Made by a program: the position numbers and the translations under genes. The notes below the pieces were generated by a model, which saw nothing but the letters and a program-made list of their open reading frames with translations, searched no databases and was not told the DNA's origin. Below, in pieces: positions 10,260-22,499 of a stretch of 64,000 nt of DNA. How positions within the stretch are numbered: position 1 is the first letter of the stretch; every line of letters begins with the position of its first letter. Source of the DNA: Ectobius pallidus (Eukaryota; Arthropoda; Insecta; Blattodea; Ectobiidae); NCBI GenBank assembly GCA_964059195.1, contig CAXKWD010000009.1, positions 151,788,778 to 151,852,777 of the forward strand. Reading direction: 5' to 3'.

Positions 10260-13200
10260 TCAAACAACTTCTTTTTCTTCTTCGATCGTCAGAGAGTTGA
10301 AAACATCTTCGTCAACAAGATCGTGTTCAGGGTTGATGTTATCCTCGTCCTCTGGTACGATAATGGGTGTGGCTCCGTCGTGCAAACTGGATCGGGACAT
10401 TGATCTCCTGTAGATCTCGCGCGACACGCTCCTGGTGAAGCTGAATCGCCTCGTGAGCTTGCGTTGCATGGGATGCTTTGTTGTGACCTCGGGCAGTGCA
10501 GGCTTCACAGGGATTGGTGCGATCTTCTCGATTGTGTAGAGATCCAGGAGTTCGTTTGCATGCTCTTGTATCACTTCCCAAGCGTGATCTGCAATTACAT
10601 GTTGTAAATGTTAGGTTTGACACGTTTCTGTAATATTCCTGCTTACCTGATAAAATTTGGGGGCAGAAGATTTAATTTAATTATGTTAATTCCCTATATT
10701 TATTAAGCGCCAGAATGGTACTTTATGAGATTGTGTGGGGGACGGGAAAATATCTGTCCTTCTGTCCGTCCGTGTATCTGTATGTGCGATAATTCAAATA
10801 CGCTTTATTGGATTATCATGAAACTTGGTAAACACATTTATAATGTCCATGGGAAGTAACCTATTGATATTGGACCAAATCAGTTGACCGGTACCGGAGT
10901 AATGCCCAATTTAGTGCCTATTTTATGGTAATATATTAGAAAGAATTTATCAAATGCAAATCAGTTCTCGTGACAACATATAGTTTTACAGTGTTCATAT
11001 ACGGCTTTGGAAGTTGCAATACAGTTACCTCTGACAAATAATACTATTTCTTTACATATGCTTAGACTGAGCGAGGTGGCCCAGATGGTAATGTCTTGGA
11101 CTCACATTCCTGTTTATTTTTTTAGAATAACATACATATTTCAACTAAGAGTTGTACATAAACTCCATGGCACTACATCCCTGGAGGGACTAGGCCTACC
11201 ATCTGACTGCTGTGTCATCTTCTATAAGCAGTTGGCAGGATTGGGGGCATGTGGTCAGCATGCCATCAACCACAACCGTTAATGATGGTTTCTATGATTT
11301 GGGGACCTACTTCTCAATCAAGTAGCTCCTCAGTTTGAATCACAAGACTGAGTGCACCCCGTACCAGACCACCTTATCTCAGAAGAATCCGAATAGTAGT
11401 GAATGTTGAGGTACTTACCAATATCAGCCTCGTTGGCATGCTCCGCCACAACACAGAACCTGATGATGTATCTGCCTTTCACTAGAGACGGGATCATGTG
11501 CAGTTTCCCGGAGCCGTTGATAGAGGCCAGGAGATCTTGGTTCAGTCTGTCTGTCCCCCGAAGTCTGAAGCAGACCAGTCCCATCTGAAACATTACCTCT
11601 ATTGTAATTGTGTCTTATGACGAGTCCCAAAGTAGACTTTTGTAGAAAGTCCAAATGATAGATTTTACTTTCATGAAATACCATAGTGACGTACCTTTAC
11701 TTCATTGATGACTTCAAATCTGGAATCCTTTCTGACGAGAGCCTCGAATGTCTTTGCGAGTCGACAGTGATTCCTGATGTAAGCTTGCAGACCCTCGATG
11801 CCGTACTTCCTTATGACGAACCACAGCTTGAGGGCTCTGAATCTGCGACTCAGTGGCACTCCCCAATGTCTGTAGTCGATGGCTTCGTCCGAGTTAGCGT
11901 GTTGGAGGTAGAGCGGGTCCACAATGAGAGCGGAAGTGAGTCGTATCCGGTCACGCACCCAGTACGTGGAGCAATCAAAGTTGACCAGCAGCCACTTGTT
12001 GGGATTTGTGTTGAAGGAGTCCGCATAGTGTATTCCGGTCATGAGGTACTTGTTCTCGGGGCAGATCATGGCGTTGCCGGCGTAAGCTCCATCCACATGC
12101 AGCCACACGGCGGGGAAGCTCTTGCACACCGGGCCAATCTCAATCAGGTTGTCAAAGGCACAACAGGAAGTGGAGCCCAGCGTTGTGGAGACGAAGAACG
12201 GAACCAGACCTTTTGCAACGTCCTCTTCCATCGCCTGGAAATATCAGAAATTGCAAAATAATGTACAACGTCCATGATAAACAGATTTACCGTAGGGATT
12301 TTACCAAATTTGTCATATAATATTCTCCTATAGATTGTTATGTATTAAATAATATGGTTTCCACTACTCAATACATTTAGATTTCCTAGGTCAAGAAGAC
12401 AGCTCAAATTAAACAAAATCAGTGAGGTATAACGTCATGCATCTCTCTCTATTGTTCGGTGATATTCAGTTTAAACAATTATGTTTTTATGTGATGGGAT
12501 ATTAATTGATTATTTTCATGTTTGAAGTGATATAATATTATTGAATGATCTTAATAGATTCTGCTTAGTATACCACTAAATTTCTTTTGAACACAGCTGG
12601 AAGCTGAAGAAGAAAAAATAATCAGGGAAATACGCTTAGTGAAATGCCAGACATGAATGAAATAGGGATATTATTTTATTAAGACTATATTTTAGATAAT
12701 TTCCATTTCATTGATCAAAAGAATCAGTGTAGGCCTATATATGAACTGTCTACTACATATCTTGTGTCACAATATAGCAAGGTACTGATATTTTAATAAT
12801 AATTAGTCATTTTAGTTAATTCAAATTTTTAAATATTGACAACACAAAGTTTTACTGATTTTGAATATATGTAAATTTTGTTAAAATTGAGCTCTTTGTT
12901 CAAACATGAAAATATAATTAATGTATTGATACTAACCCAAATCAAAATCATCATATAGCTTATTCCTTGCTAAAATACTGACTAATAAACATATAGACAA
13001 ATTACTCAATAGAAGTGAACTGGCTTTCGTGATTATTTTTTTCTTTTCTTCAGCTTTCAACTGTCTTTAATCAAATTAGTGATACACAAGGCAGAATCTA
13101 TTAAGGTCATTCAGTGACGGTATGAGTTATGGAAAGTAAACGAGTCGTATAAGTCAAGTGTTTCCTTCTGTGAATGAGTTTGGCCAATCAGGACCTTCTT

Positions 13201-16200
13201 ACAGCCATTGCATTACTGTATTAGTTTAGTTACAGTGAAAACTCACCTCTCTGAGTGTGGAGCCTCGCAGAGTGCATTTATCGTCTGGTTCTAGAATTCT
13301 GAGTTTGACGAGTGAGATCATGGCTGCCTTCTCGACGCATGAGTGTGATTCCGAGGAGCAGTAAGCCACTAGTCTTGGCAGAAATGCGCTGTCTTCGGTG
13401 TGGATGCTTCCTTTCTTGAGGTGCTCTATCGCCTGCGCTCTGGCAGCCAACATCGAGACCAGGATGCATTCGCTGGCCGATGACTGCAAACATAAAAGTT
13501 TAAATGTTAGCATTCCTAATTGTTTGGGAACAGACAAAATAAACTAATCTTCATAAAGTAGACAAAACAATCGGGAGAGGAGATGTTATTCTCACAAGCG
13601 ACATCGTCACACTCTTTTATAGGACATCATGTTTAGCTTCTACACCTGATTGGACGTTACAGTCTGAATGACATGCATGAGATCTAATGTGCCACGTAAA
13701 ATGCCACTGCTAAATTAATATCACTGTTCCTAGCCTAATTGCCACTAACCTAGAACCCAATTGATATGAAAAGTACAGTCGGTCAAATAAAAAACGTCGG
13801 GACTCGTATGCTGTTAAAATTAAAGTTTTGACGCATTAGTTCACAAGTTTCCTATAAAAAACACAAAATACAGGTCATTTTCGGAACATATGAGGCCATG
13901 CGGCAGGAGGGAAAATATGAACAAGGAGGGAAAAAATGAACATCGCGGAAATCGCAACACACGATATTCAACTTAATGCATTGTCATAATTCATTTTGCT
14001 TTGTGTCATCGCCACATACAAATGCTAACGTGAGAGAAAGTGTGGTTAGGGCTGTAATTGACCTGCATTTTTCGGTCTCTGAAGCAGCGAGAAGGTTCCA
14101 TATTTATGAAAAGAAGCTCAGAGGTGGGAACGTTACTATAATGCGAGCGGAAGTTTTCATAGCAAACGTTGATCTGGCCGGACGCGTATTTCGATGCTAA
14201 GATTGGTTGCAGATGCTGAGCGTAAGTTATTGATTTTGCACTAGAAGTACCGGTATTATAAAATAAAATCTTTAAAAAACGCTCCTTGAATAAACATATT
14301 CCTCGCGAATCTATTAATTATTAATATTATAAAAATTTGCAACCAAGAATATGGCGGATTTGAGGCATATAGCCACAGCCTTCTATACATGCTTGTTTTG
14401 GAACAAAACTAACTAAATAATCAAGAAAATACATGGATAGACAAGAGGCGTGCGTGAACCTAACCTTAAGTCTTCCTGTACATGCGCATATGCTCGTTCG
14501 TGATACTTAATCAAATACCGCCCGACGTTTTTTATTTGACCGACTGTACAAGGAGCACCATACCTAGTACTGATATAGCATACACTATGATCTTTGTCAT
14601 ATCTCTTAAAATAAATTAATTTCTAAACTTTTATAGAAGTTACTTAGATATATATAAGCTTTCATGAACCACAGATTATTGTCTCTGTCGGACATTACAT
14701 GAGAATATTATAGGAGAAAAATTCCTCCGACACTGGGACTTGAACCCAGGACCTTTGGCTATTCGCGCCAATGCTCTACCAACTGAGCTAAGCCGGAGTC
14801 CAATTCACAGCGCCGGATGGAACCTCTCTCCTATGACTAACAGTGGGAGCCCGGTCACAAAAATCACTAATTAGTGTGCCTCACAGTACTGCATATGACA
14901 TAACTTGTCTGTCTGTGAGGTAGACCATTAGGGCAATTAGTCATAGGAGAGAGGTTCCATCCGGCACTGTGAATTGGACTCCGGCTTAGCTCAGTTGGTA
15001 GAGCATTGGCGCGAATAGCCAAAGGTCCTTGGTTCAAGTCCCAGTGTCGGAGGAATTTTTCTCCTATAAAATTCTCAGAAGTTACTTAGTCATGGTCTAC
15101 TCACTTGTATTACGCCGCCTCCTTTACTGCCAGGGGAGGACGCTATGAACTCGTCAGGAAGTCCAATGGCTTTGCCTGCACATAGAAACAATAAAATAAC
15201 TCATTCATTCTTGTGTCCGACTTTAGCGTTGTGTACAAATATTTGAATAAAAACACTTTCTTAACGCACTTTATTTTACCTTAGTAAACTTCTGGACGGC
15301 TGTCCAGAAGTTTACTAAGGTAAAATAAAGTGCGTTAAGAAAGTGTTTTTATTCAAATATAATAAAATAACAATTATTAAAACAAAAATATTGTAAAAAG
15401 TAATTATTAATTTAATAATCAGATTGCTTTGTATAATGCATTTGAGTCTCGGTTAACCAAGGTCCTGATCCCCTGATCCATATTAACTGAGGTCTAGGCT
15501 TTGTATTTACTCGTTGGCTTTTCAACAATCGCTAAATATAATTCTTTCTAGCAGTTATCAAAAATGAGAAGCAGCATTTCAAGATATCAGATATCTAATG
15601 TAACATATGAGTGTAGACCAATGCCACCTGTTAACAAGATTGTATTCAATTGTGAAATTACTTTAAGGTGGCCTTGCTCATTTGTCATAGCAACTGGGGA
15701 AGAAAAGAGCATCGATGAAATCAAGTTTTTCTAATATAACACATCAATATGCCAATTGCTTCCATTTTGTTAACCCACTCTACTAGATTCATTTGTTTAT
15801 AACATTACAGAGATTTCAATGTTTTAGGTGGACAGAAGGGGATCATGAATGCTTTAGACAAAACTCACTATATGGGGGTTTCTGGGCTAGGGAACTCGAA
15901 TCTGAGGTTTTTTTTTTTTTCAAGGGCGGCTTACTTTAATTCTTAAATGCACCCCAAAGCCGGGTTTTAGCTTTTAAATTATCAATTGTTTTAATTGGTT
16001 ATGCATGATTTGGGTAAGGTTCATATGGTTCGTTTTAATTGTTTCATTTCCAATCTGTTTGCCCATGTTGCAGCACAAGATTCGTTCTGTTTCTTTAATT
16101 ATTTATATTCATTATGAAAAATCAATATAATTAAGAATAAAATTATGATATTCATGCAATTTATGTAAAAACGATGTCAGTGTTAATGATCTAAATAAAA

Positions 16201-17669
16201 CTTGTAGCTGCACACAAAGAGGTTCTGTTCCCGAGTAATGCTAATTTTCTGAGTGAGTAACTCTGATTTATATGCACATTAATCACACTTACCAAACCAA
16301 TCTAGGACGATGGTCTCCAGTTCCGTACACACAGGGCTGGCAGCCTACGAACACAAAAAACACTTGATTAATACATCGGCCTCACACAGTTTGACGACCT
16401 TGAATTGCAAACAGTACGCTACTTTGTCTAACTTACCCATGAGAAGCCAATGCAGCCAATAGCATCCGACAGCATGTCCCCCAGAATGGAAGGGTACGAG
16501 TTGCCAGACGGGAAGTAGGCGTGGAATCTGGGGTGTTGCCAGTGCGTCACCTGCAATCAAATACCATTCTGTTCTTATACCCATGCATACTGCCATATCA
16601 TACACTTGTTTGGTTGTGTATGAGTAATCATGGCCTCAGTACTTTTATTTAATATTGAACAAAGAGGGCCATGACTATTCTTAACTGCAGTCACATGTTT
16701 GCTAATGTATTAGTAAGGATTCTATTGCATAATATAGCTCTTATGGTTACTTATTTGATTGTAAGGGTGGAGTATCACTCCTCAGCTGATAAACTCGCCT
16801 TTAAAAACCCAGTGTGGGACTAGACAGCAGCATGAATATGCACGGGACAGAGAATCTGAGTCCGCACAGACATTTATACCTTCGGGTAGCTATAGCTGTC
16901 CTTGATACAAGTATGTTGCACAATACTTGGCACTACATGAGAAATATTACGAGGAAGCGACAGAATTCTGTTTCTCTTTTTGAAGTGAAACTTCTTTAGC
17001 TGCGGTAGGGGTAAATCGAGAGCTTGTGTAATGCTAAAAAATTGTCACGAAATTAATATAATGCTCAAAATCGTCACAAAATTAGTGAGGTGTGACAGAA
17101 CGGACTGCACAGAAAACAATCAACTCAATGATTAGGCTTATCCAAAGTTTAAAAAATCCAAAAATTATAAATTCGAAAATTAAAAAAGTCCAAAAACCCA
17201 ATATAAAAAAGTCCAACAATCCAAAATTAAAAAAATCCAATAATCCAAAATTGAAAAATAAAAAAAATAAAACAAGTTTCACGTCTGTCTCGTGGCGTTT
17301 CACGTAGACTTTTTTTTAATAACATTTAATAATCTAAATAATGAATACAGCTTTTCTCTCTGGAGTAGGCTATGCATAAACAGAAGCCGAGCTTGAACAC
17401 GGTTATTCTCTCGCACAGACGACAGTGCTCTGACTTTAGTGAACTACGCCAATTTCTTGTTTTCTCACCCCTGGCATTATTTTGGTGTCGACGTCCGCCA
17501 TGATGGTGTCCCAGTCTTCGGGGTGCTGAGGAGCTTGCTTTGGCAGGAGTTCGCGTAAATAGCCTGGCTCCACGTTTGGGGTCACTCTTCTTGAACTCAG
17601 GCCGTCCATGTAGTCACAGATGTAGTCCACCATCTCCTTGCCTCTCAGTCGGAACTCTTCAGTGTCCAT
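10260..17669 (-). CDS. Tdc1: Tyrosine decarboxylase, Tdc1-like, complete (8 coding exons)
   Basis: PLP-dependent group II decarboxylase predicted to convert tyrosine to tyramine in the cytosol. Exons: 17669-17469, 16550-16437, 16344-16293, 15175-15105, 13483-13247, 12234-11695, 11584-11419, 10588-10260. All junctions have GT-AG sites and phases agree, giving 569 residues. Visible sites: His193 (cofactor stacking), Asp273 in [11 protein letters not shown] Lys305 in NPNKW, loop Tyr334 (Phe there would suggest an aldehyde synthase), and Ser354 in PLSRRF, where DOPA decarboxylase has Gly. The N-terminus ([17 protein letters not shown]) and the [13 protein letters not shown] block are of the insect Tdc type. 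The tail after residue 480 is Arg/Ser-rich, then acidic, and differs from the Tdc2-like neighbour. ATG directly follows TTTCAG, so the 5'UTR probably lies in upstream exons. Odd: the usual 'EAHS' is 'ESHS'. Tdc1 rather than Tdc2 is inferred from the tail and from pairing with the neighbour. Confidence 0.92.
10690..11130 (+). repeat. Dispersed repeat W plus SINE-like head, in intron 7 of the Tdc1-like gene
   Basis: Begins 'gtactttatgagattgtgtg' with a 'ctgtccgtccgtg' run. It continues with 'catgaaacttggta' and 'accggagtaatgcccaattt'. A closely matching copy is at 48479-48890, and a tandem reverse-strand set is at 54660-55236. The end (from about 11070) has a tRNA-like 'gcgaggtggcc' start. Confidence 0.7.
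11161..11392 (-). mobile_element. SINE S1, 5'-truncated, in intron 7 of the Tdc1-like gene
   Basis: Matches the 3' three-quarters of S1. The tRNA head is missing and the copy stops 26 bp from the splice donor of exon 7 (intron begins at 11418). Together with repeat W it fills most of the 829-bp intron. Confidence 0.75.
12240..13246 (-). other. Intron 5 of the Tdc1-like gene, no insert seen
   Basis: AT-rich with no recognisable element. This intron has no counterpart in the Tdc2-like gene, where the same codons are inside one exon. Confidence 0.6.
13776..14546. mobile_element. pogo/Tigger-like non-autonomous element (copy 1), intron 4 of the Tdc1-like gene
   Basis: Inverted ends CAGTCGGTCAAATAAAAA... 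mirrored at the right, flanked by TA. A short frame (13976-14200) reads '[23 protein letters not shown]', which looks like the start of a helix-turn-helix of a pogo-type transposase. The rest is lost. Very similar to 35862-36636. Confidence 0.75.
14648..15076. mobile_element. Fold-back element of two facing tRNA-like units, intron 4 of the Tdc1-like gene
   Basis: The left arm (about 14705-14840) has a tRNA-like unit on the minus strand. The right arm (about 14938-15068) is its near-perfect inverted copy on the plus strand. A spacer of about 100 bp separates them. The insert is flanked by the 13-bp TSD AGAAGTTACTTAG (14635-14647 and 15077-15089). Both units retain A-box ('tagctcagttggtagag') and B-box ('ggttcaagtccca') sequences, so convergent Pol III promoters are possible. 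The right TSD ends 15 bp from the splice donor of exon 4. Confidence 0.85.
15239..15360. repeat. Perfect 59-bp stem hairpin with 4-nt loop, intron 3 of the Tdc1-like gene
   Basis: Arms 15239-15297 and 15302-15360 are perfect inverted copies around GGCT (15298-15301). An 11-bp direct repeat AATAAAATAAC (15190-15200 and 15361-15371) brackets this and about 40 bp of leader, suggesting an insertion. Confidence 0.85.
15600..16190 (+). repeat. Dispersed repeat Z, intron 3 of the Tdc1-like gene
   Basis: Shares 'ttcaattgtgaaatta..ggtggccttgctca', 'ttttgttaacccactct', 'gatttgggtaaggttcat' and 'tcatgcaatttatgtaaaa' with 40140-41050, and shorter pieces with 18575-18790 and 44265-44475. No ends or coding content identified. 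Confidence 0.6.
17090..17305 (-). repeat. Element with an (A/T)-rich internal array, short version
   Basis: The ends match, in reverse orientation, the ends of the 49060-49810 element (a 'cggactgcacagaaaacaat' side and a 'gtggcgtttcacg' side). The middle consists of irregular 'aaaaatccaaaaatt' units. Confidence 0.6.
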
Positions 17670-17796
17670 CTGAAAATAAACACATCATGTATTGTTATGA
17701 AACCTAAACTTTCAGCCGAAAAAAATTGAGAGTTTTCAGCAAAACAACTGTATGTTCAAGATGTCACACTTTATGCAAGTACAATTTGTTTTTATA

Positions 17797-18326
17797 CAGG
17801 GTGTTAGTGAATAACGCCGAATGTGTATAGAGGAGACATAGACAAGCTACTTTTGTTAGCAATTTTTGCTCTATGGATTCAATTTTTCCTGTTACAGCAT
17901 AAAATCTCCCAGAGCATGGCCGCCACTGACTTCTAACATTTGAAAAAATGCAAAACAAAGGAACTTCGTTGTTAACACTGTAGTCAGTAGATATGAATAA
18001 AAAAAGACTAATGCAGTGGCGACCAGTCATGTGATTAGTCTGTAAATTTTCCAGATTATGGAAACACTAAATTATGATATAGCTGTTGACGATTGATTAA
18101 GAGTCAGGTTTTTATCGATCACTAGGAAGGCATGAAGTCTATTTAATGAAAATTTTAACCCTATTTCGCTTAATTATCGACTTATGAGCACCAAATTATA
18201 ATGACTTTAATGCCATGTAGCATACACATTTTACGTCATAGAGAAAAAATCACCTAATAAAAGTTTCTTGTCTATGTCCCCTCTATACACAGGTAAAATA
18301 TTTCGGTGTTATTCATTAACACTCTG
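17797..18326. mobile_element. TA-flanked mariner-like MITE
   Basis: Ends CAGGGTGTTAGTGAATAACG... and ...GTTATTCATTAACACTCTG are imperfect inverted copies bordered by TA (17795-17796 and 18327-18328). 'tgtatagagg' near the left end is mirrored as 'cctctataca' near the right. Lies just upstream of the first coding exon of the Tdc1-like gene. Confidence 0.7.
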
Positions 18327-18433
18327 TATATTTGTTGAAGAATTCGCCTTTTTCCAATTAATCCGGATAATTAAATTTCTCCTGCATTTTTCGACTATTA
18401 ACAATTAGCAATCTGAATATTAAAGTGTTGCCT

Positions 18434-18486
18434 TAACCTCCTGGAACCCTCTGGGTCTCCATGGCCTGTATAGGGATCACTTTACT
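18434..18486 (+). mobile_element. SINE S2, 3' end fragment
   Basis: Only the terminal 'cctcctggaaccctctgg..' to 'gggatcactttactttac' segment remains. Confidence 0.65.
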
Positions 18487-18574
18487 TTACTTTACATTTA
18501 TAATCAATACCATTCTTATGACGCAGACATGTTTATAATTCTGGCAACGCCAAATCTACGGCATGCACAGGTCT

Positions 18575-18790
18575 GATGGAAAGGGATCATGAAAGCATGC
18601 CTAAATGAGAACACATTGAAACACAGAATGCTGTTTTGGGGAAAGGGATGGAACTCAATTTTGAGGCGGCGCATTTTAATCTGAAATGCACCTCGAAGCC
18701 GGGTTTTTAGCTTTTTAATTTATCTGTCGTTTGTTTATGATTGATATTAATACCACGTCTACGAATATAGTTAAAAATAAAATTATAAAT
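18575..18790 (+). repeat. Repeat Z fragment
   Basis: Shares 'gcacctcgaagccggg..ttagctttttaatttatc' with 15940-15990 and similar text at 40790-40840. Confidence 0.5.
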
Positions 18791-19585
18791 GGTTTAAAAA
18801 CGTCAAGCTATTTAATTGATGAAGGCGTGCACCTGCTAATATTTATAATATGTACCTATATTTGGTAGGTTAATAATATTATTGTAATAATAATTTCAGT
18901 TGGTTCGACATTATTATTATTATTATTATTATTATTGTTTCTTTTAAGTGGTGTTTATCATAATTTGATCACGTTTCCATTGTGCGGCTCACGTCATGAA
19001 TATTATCACAGAATTACCACCGCGATAACTCACATCCTGGTGACGACAATTTGAATTCATTAATAATAATAATAATTATCGTTGCCATCACGGACATTTT
19101 GTTGATATTAGTATGAAAAAATTCCAACGCCTGCATCCTTGAGAAATATTATTAAATATGATTATACGAGCTAAAGAATGTATCTTTCGTATCAATAAAA
19201 CCCTATTTTCATATTACCATCATATTTAATTCCGTTTTATATGGCTTAAATACAAACAATGTCAGAACTCAGTTGCCAAGCTTTTAACGAAGTTTGTGTA
19301 TTCATGATTATTGTTTGAATGGTTTAAAAAAATAATGAAACATTGAACAACAGTTAGCCTACTTCGCCTACATGTAGGCCACTAACCAACATTACCAGTG
19401 TCAGTAATAATCATTCTATAGTTTGAGCGTCACTTCCGTTAACAATATTGTCCTCGTTCAGATAACCAAGAACAAAGTAGGCTATGTTAATTCTTATACG
19501 TCAACTCATTCAAACAAATGATAGCTGTTGGCGACAGGAATTAGCAGGGATAATAGAGGGCGTTGCAACCATCTTCAACGCGAAA

Positions 19586-20872
19586 TACGAGGCTCATCAT
19601 TTCCGATCGCCGATAAAGAAAACAAAAACATCAATCAGCAAAAAATATTTATAATTAAGGAATCGCGCACAGCAATATTTACAGAGATTCACTGGCTACT
19701 TCTCTACATAGTTGCCCCCGTTATTAGGCATTTATCTTAGACAATTGTCATAGGACTCTGGGGCCTTGAAATCAGCGCATTCAGCTTTCCACATCTCTTG
19801 TTTTGGATCGCTCTCCTCAGATTTTTCAATGTTTGACAATACCGATCAGCAAATTACGGTCTCCCCTCGCGGTAAAAACTCGCACAGGAGGACATCACGT
19901 CGATCCCAGAGACTGTCTGCTTGAATTTGATCTCACAGATGAACCTCTATGTCACCAATGCATGGATTGTTGTTTTGTTTCTGGTGTGGCATTCGACATT
20001 CATGTTTCATCGCCAGTGGCAACATTGTCGAGAAACTCATCATATTATGTCATGTCACATTTTTATTCTGTCCTCCATTCTCGCCGCAAACAAAAATTAA
20101 ATACGAATTGCACGCTTGTTATTCTAATCGGACTGTTTTTATTTTGCATATAAAGTCATATTTTGATCATTTTTGTGGTCTTGGTCATATTTTGGCCATA
20201 TTTGTAATTCATTATCATATTTGAGTCATAAGTTAGGTAAAAGAGCACTATGGGTCGAGTTAGATTTGAAATTTATTTAATTAATTAATTTAATGTTTAG
20301 GCTATGCCAAATGAATACATAACTTACATTTTAAAATTAATGCAGTTGTTCATATTTTATAGGGATACGCAAGATCTATAAAATATTAGACGTATTTGGA
20401 GTTGATTAAGCGAGCAAATTCTTTAAAAATAGAAGTTTACAAGTAAAACTGTTATTCACCAAAATCGTTAAAACTGATAATCTGATTGAATTCATGTGAA
20501 GTAAGAATTTAAACTGGAACATTTATTTTTTGAAAATACGTTATTTTATTATGTTATTTTTAGGGTTTTTTTGGGTCATATTTAGACATTTTAAGGCATA
20601 TTTACAGTCATATTTTCCACTTTTTTAGATCATAAACATCCAAACCCTACTCATCACCTTTTTCTGCGGAACGTTGGCGACAGAGCCCTATGGCACGGAC
20701 ATACAAATGTTGGTACACCGCTAAGATAAATGCCTCGGTAACGGTGGCAACTATGAAGAGAAAGCAGCCAGTGAATCTCTGTCAATATTTTTTGCTTATT
20801 GATGTTTTTGTTTTCTTTATCGGCCAAAGGGAAATTACTTTCTGGACGACCCTCGTATCATCGCTAAGAGCG
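19586..20872. mobile_element. Mariner-like fragments in inverted repeat, interrupted by a MITE
   Basis: Both outer ends begin with a 'tacgagg(g/c)tc(g/a)tc' TIR. About 200 bp next to each end are inverted copies of each other (for example 'gccgataaagaaaacaaaaa' near 19608 and its mirror near 20810). The centre is occupied by the hAT MITE 20044-20649. No transposase frame survives. Confidence 0.6.
20044..20649. mobile_element. hAT MITE, left end deleted
   Basis: Same family as 43153-43738 ('gtcatgtca..tttttattctgtcctccattctcgccgc'). The right end ...CATAAACATCCAAACCCTA is present, but the left TIR is missing about 16 bp. TSD CTCATCA(T/C) at 20036-20043 and 20650-20657 (7 of 8). Confidence 0.7.
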
Positions 20873-20968
20873 TATTTAATTCTGGGAATATCCCCCCGTC
20901 TCTGTCTGGCAAAACCAGTCTGGATGCCTCCAAAATGTTGATACCTCATACGTAAGCAGCGATAGTGA

Positions 20969-21722
20969 TAATTAGTCTTCGAACTTTTAGGTCGCTAAAA
21001 ATGCTGTTTTAGGCACCTAAAATAGGCTCTGAAAATTGGAAAATAGGTTCTAAAAATTGGAAAATTGTTTCTAAAAATCGTAAAATAGTCTCTTATAAAA
21101 TCGTTAAGTTGCCAATTTTCTGAAATATCTCAATTGCAATTTATTAAAGTCACCATTAATCAATAATCATGATAAAACACAGATATAGGCCTATGGTACA
21201 CAGAATTATATATACCTATTTCTAGGGCCTGTATTACTACCATACCAAAGAAAACCTAATCCCTGCGCCCAGAAGCTACGCACGTTAGCATATTCAACCC
21301 CTTGTATCCCTCAGTGATTCAGATAACTACTTTTTTTTTTGTTTTTAACTGGATTTGGGAGTCGGGAGAAAACCCCTACATTTTCTTGGGAATTCTAAGA
21401 AATTTTCCTACTGATTGTACTGAAGACGAAACATTCCTTACTATTTAACCACGTCACAAATGTGTCATGTACTGCACATTCCGAGCTAAAAATTTAGTAC
21501 GAACTGAAAATGAATGCTAGAATTTATATATATATAAAAGTTTAGAGGAAAAACAAGGAAAAAGGCAATATTAGGCTCTAACGTAAAAATAGGCTGTTTT
21601 AGGTCCTATAAAACTATTAGTTTTAGGCATAGTCACTTATGAAACATGCATATACAAGTTTTCGTCCATATATCACTTAAGGATTAAAATAGGTTTTTAC
21701 CTAAAATCCAAAGTCCGAAGTC
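20969..21722. mobile_element. hAT-like MITE, decayed
   Basis: Left end TAGTCTTCGAACTTTTAGG and right end ...CCAAAGTCCGAAGTCTA are imperfect inverted copies, related to the ends of 30241-32560. The interior carries 'aaaataggctctaaaaattgg' repeats. No clear TSD. Confidence 0.5.
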
Positions 21723-22180
21723 TAGTCTGCACGAATATTATATTATTTTGGGTTAGATATGTGACACGACTTTCTCTTACTATTGCTACCACTGCCAGTG
21801 AGGTTCTCGGAAAAGCTGCTGTTTTTATACTGCCCTATAGCCTGTTGCCGCGTAGCCATAAAAAATAAAAAATAATTTAAAAAAAGTTTGGGAAGACTTT
21901 AGAACTTCTTCGGGGTAAAAAATAAAAAATTGAACTTTTTTGAATTTTCCTGTGGTTTACAGCCTAGAAGCTATATGTGTACCAAATTTCAAGTTTCTAG
22001 CTCATCTGGAATTGGGCAAACATTAATGTCAGTGAGTGAGTCAGAATTAGAATTACGAGTAGAATTAGAATTTATTTAGGCCGTCTAAACATGTACAAGT
22101 TATAGGACGCATCTAAATATTTAGAATTCATTACATCTGATACATATTTACACATTAAATAAAAAATAAATAAAATAAAA

Positions 22181-22480
22181 AAACTAAACTCCGTGGCGCT
22201 ACATCCCTGGAGGGACTTGGCCTACCACCCGACCGCTGCATCATCTCCCGTAGGCAGATGGCAGGATTGGGGGGCATGTGGTCAGCATGCCGACACCCAC
22301 GGCCGTTAATGGTGGTTTACTGGACCGGAGCCGCTACTTCTCTATCAAGTAGCTCCTCAATTTGGAATCACGAGGCTGAGTGCACCCCTACCAGACCTCC
22401 CTACCTCAGAAAAATCCGAGGAGGTACCGGGAATCGAACCCGGGCCGACGGACTACAGATCCGTCGGCCCGGGTTCGATT
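22181..22480 (-). mobile_element. SINE family S1, full length
   Basis: Contains all S1 blocks including the tRNA-like head ('gggaatcgaacccgggccga' on the plus strand). The head carries a short duplicated inverted piece at 22440-22477. Confidence 0.8.
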
Positions 22481-22499
22481 CCACAAGATAAAAATACAA

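Noticed and set aside
11686..12261. 191-codon open frame on the plus strand
   Set aside because: It is the antisense of the large NPNKW-bearing exon of the Tdc1-like gene, whose splice sites and conserved motifs are on the minus strand.
15239..15360. microRNA precursor
   Set aside because: A perfect 59-bp stem is unlike most animal pre-miRNAs, and the direct-repeat flanks point to an inserted palindrome.
10260..17669. Histidine or DOPA decarboxylase identity
   Set aside because: Ser354 argues against DOPA decarboxylase. Ser is also found in histidine decarboxylase, but the N-terminal block [13 protein letters not shown], the length and the pairing with a clear Tdc2-like neighbour fit tyrosine decarboxylase better. 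Not excluded for the partial copy at 3416-4068.
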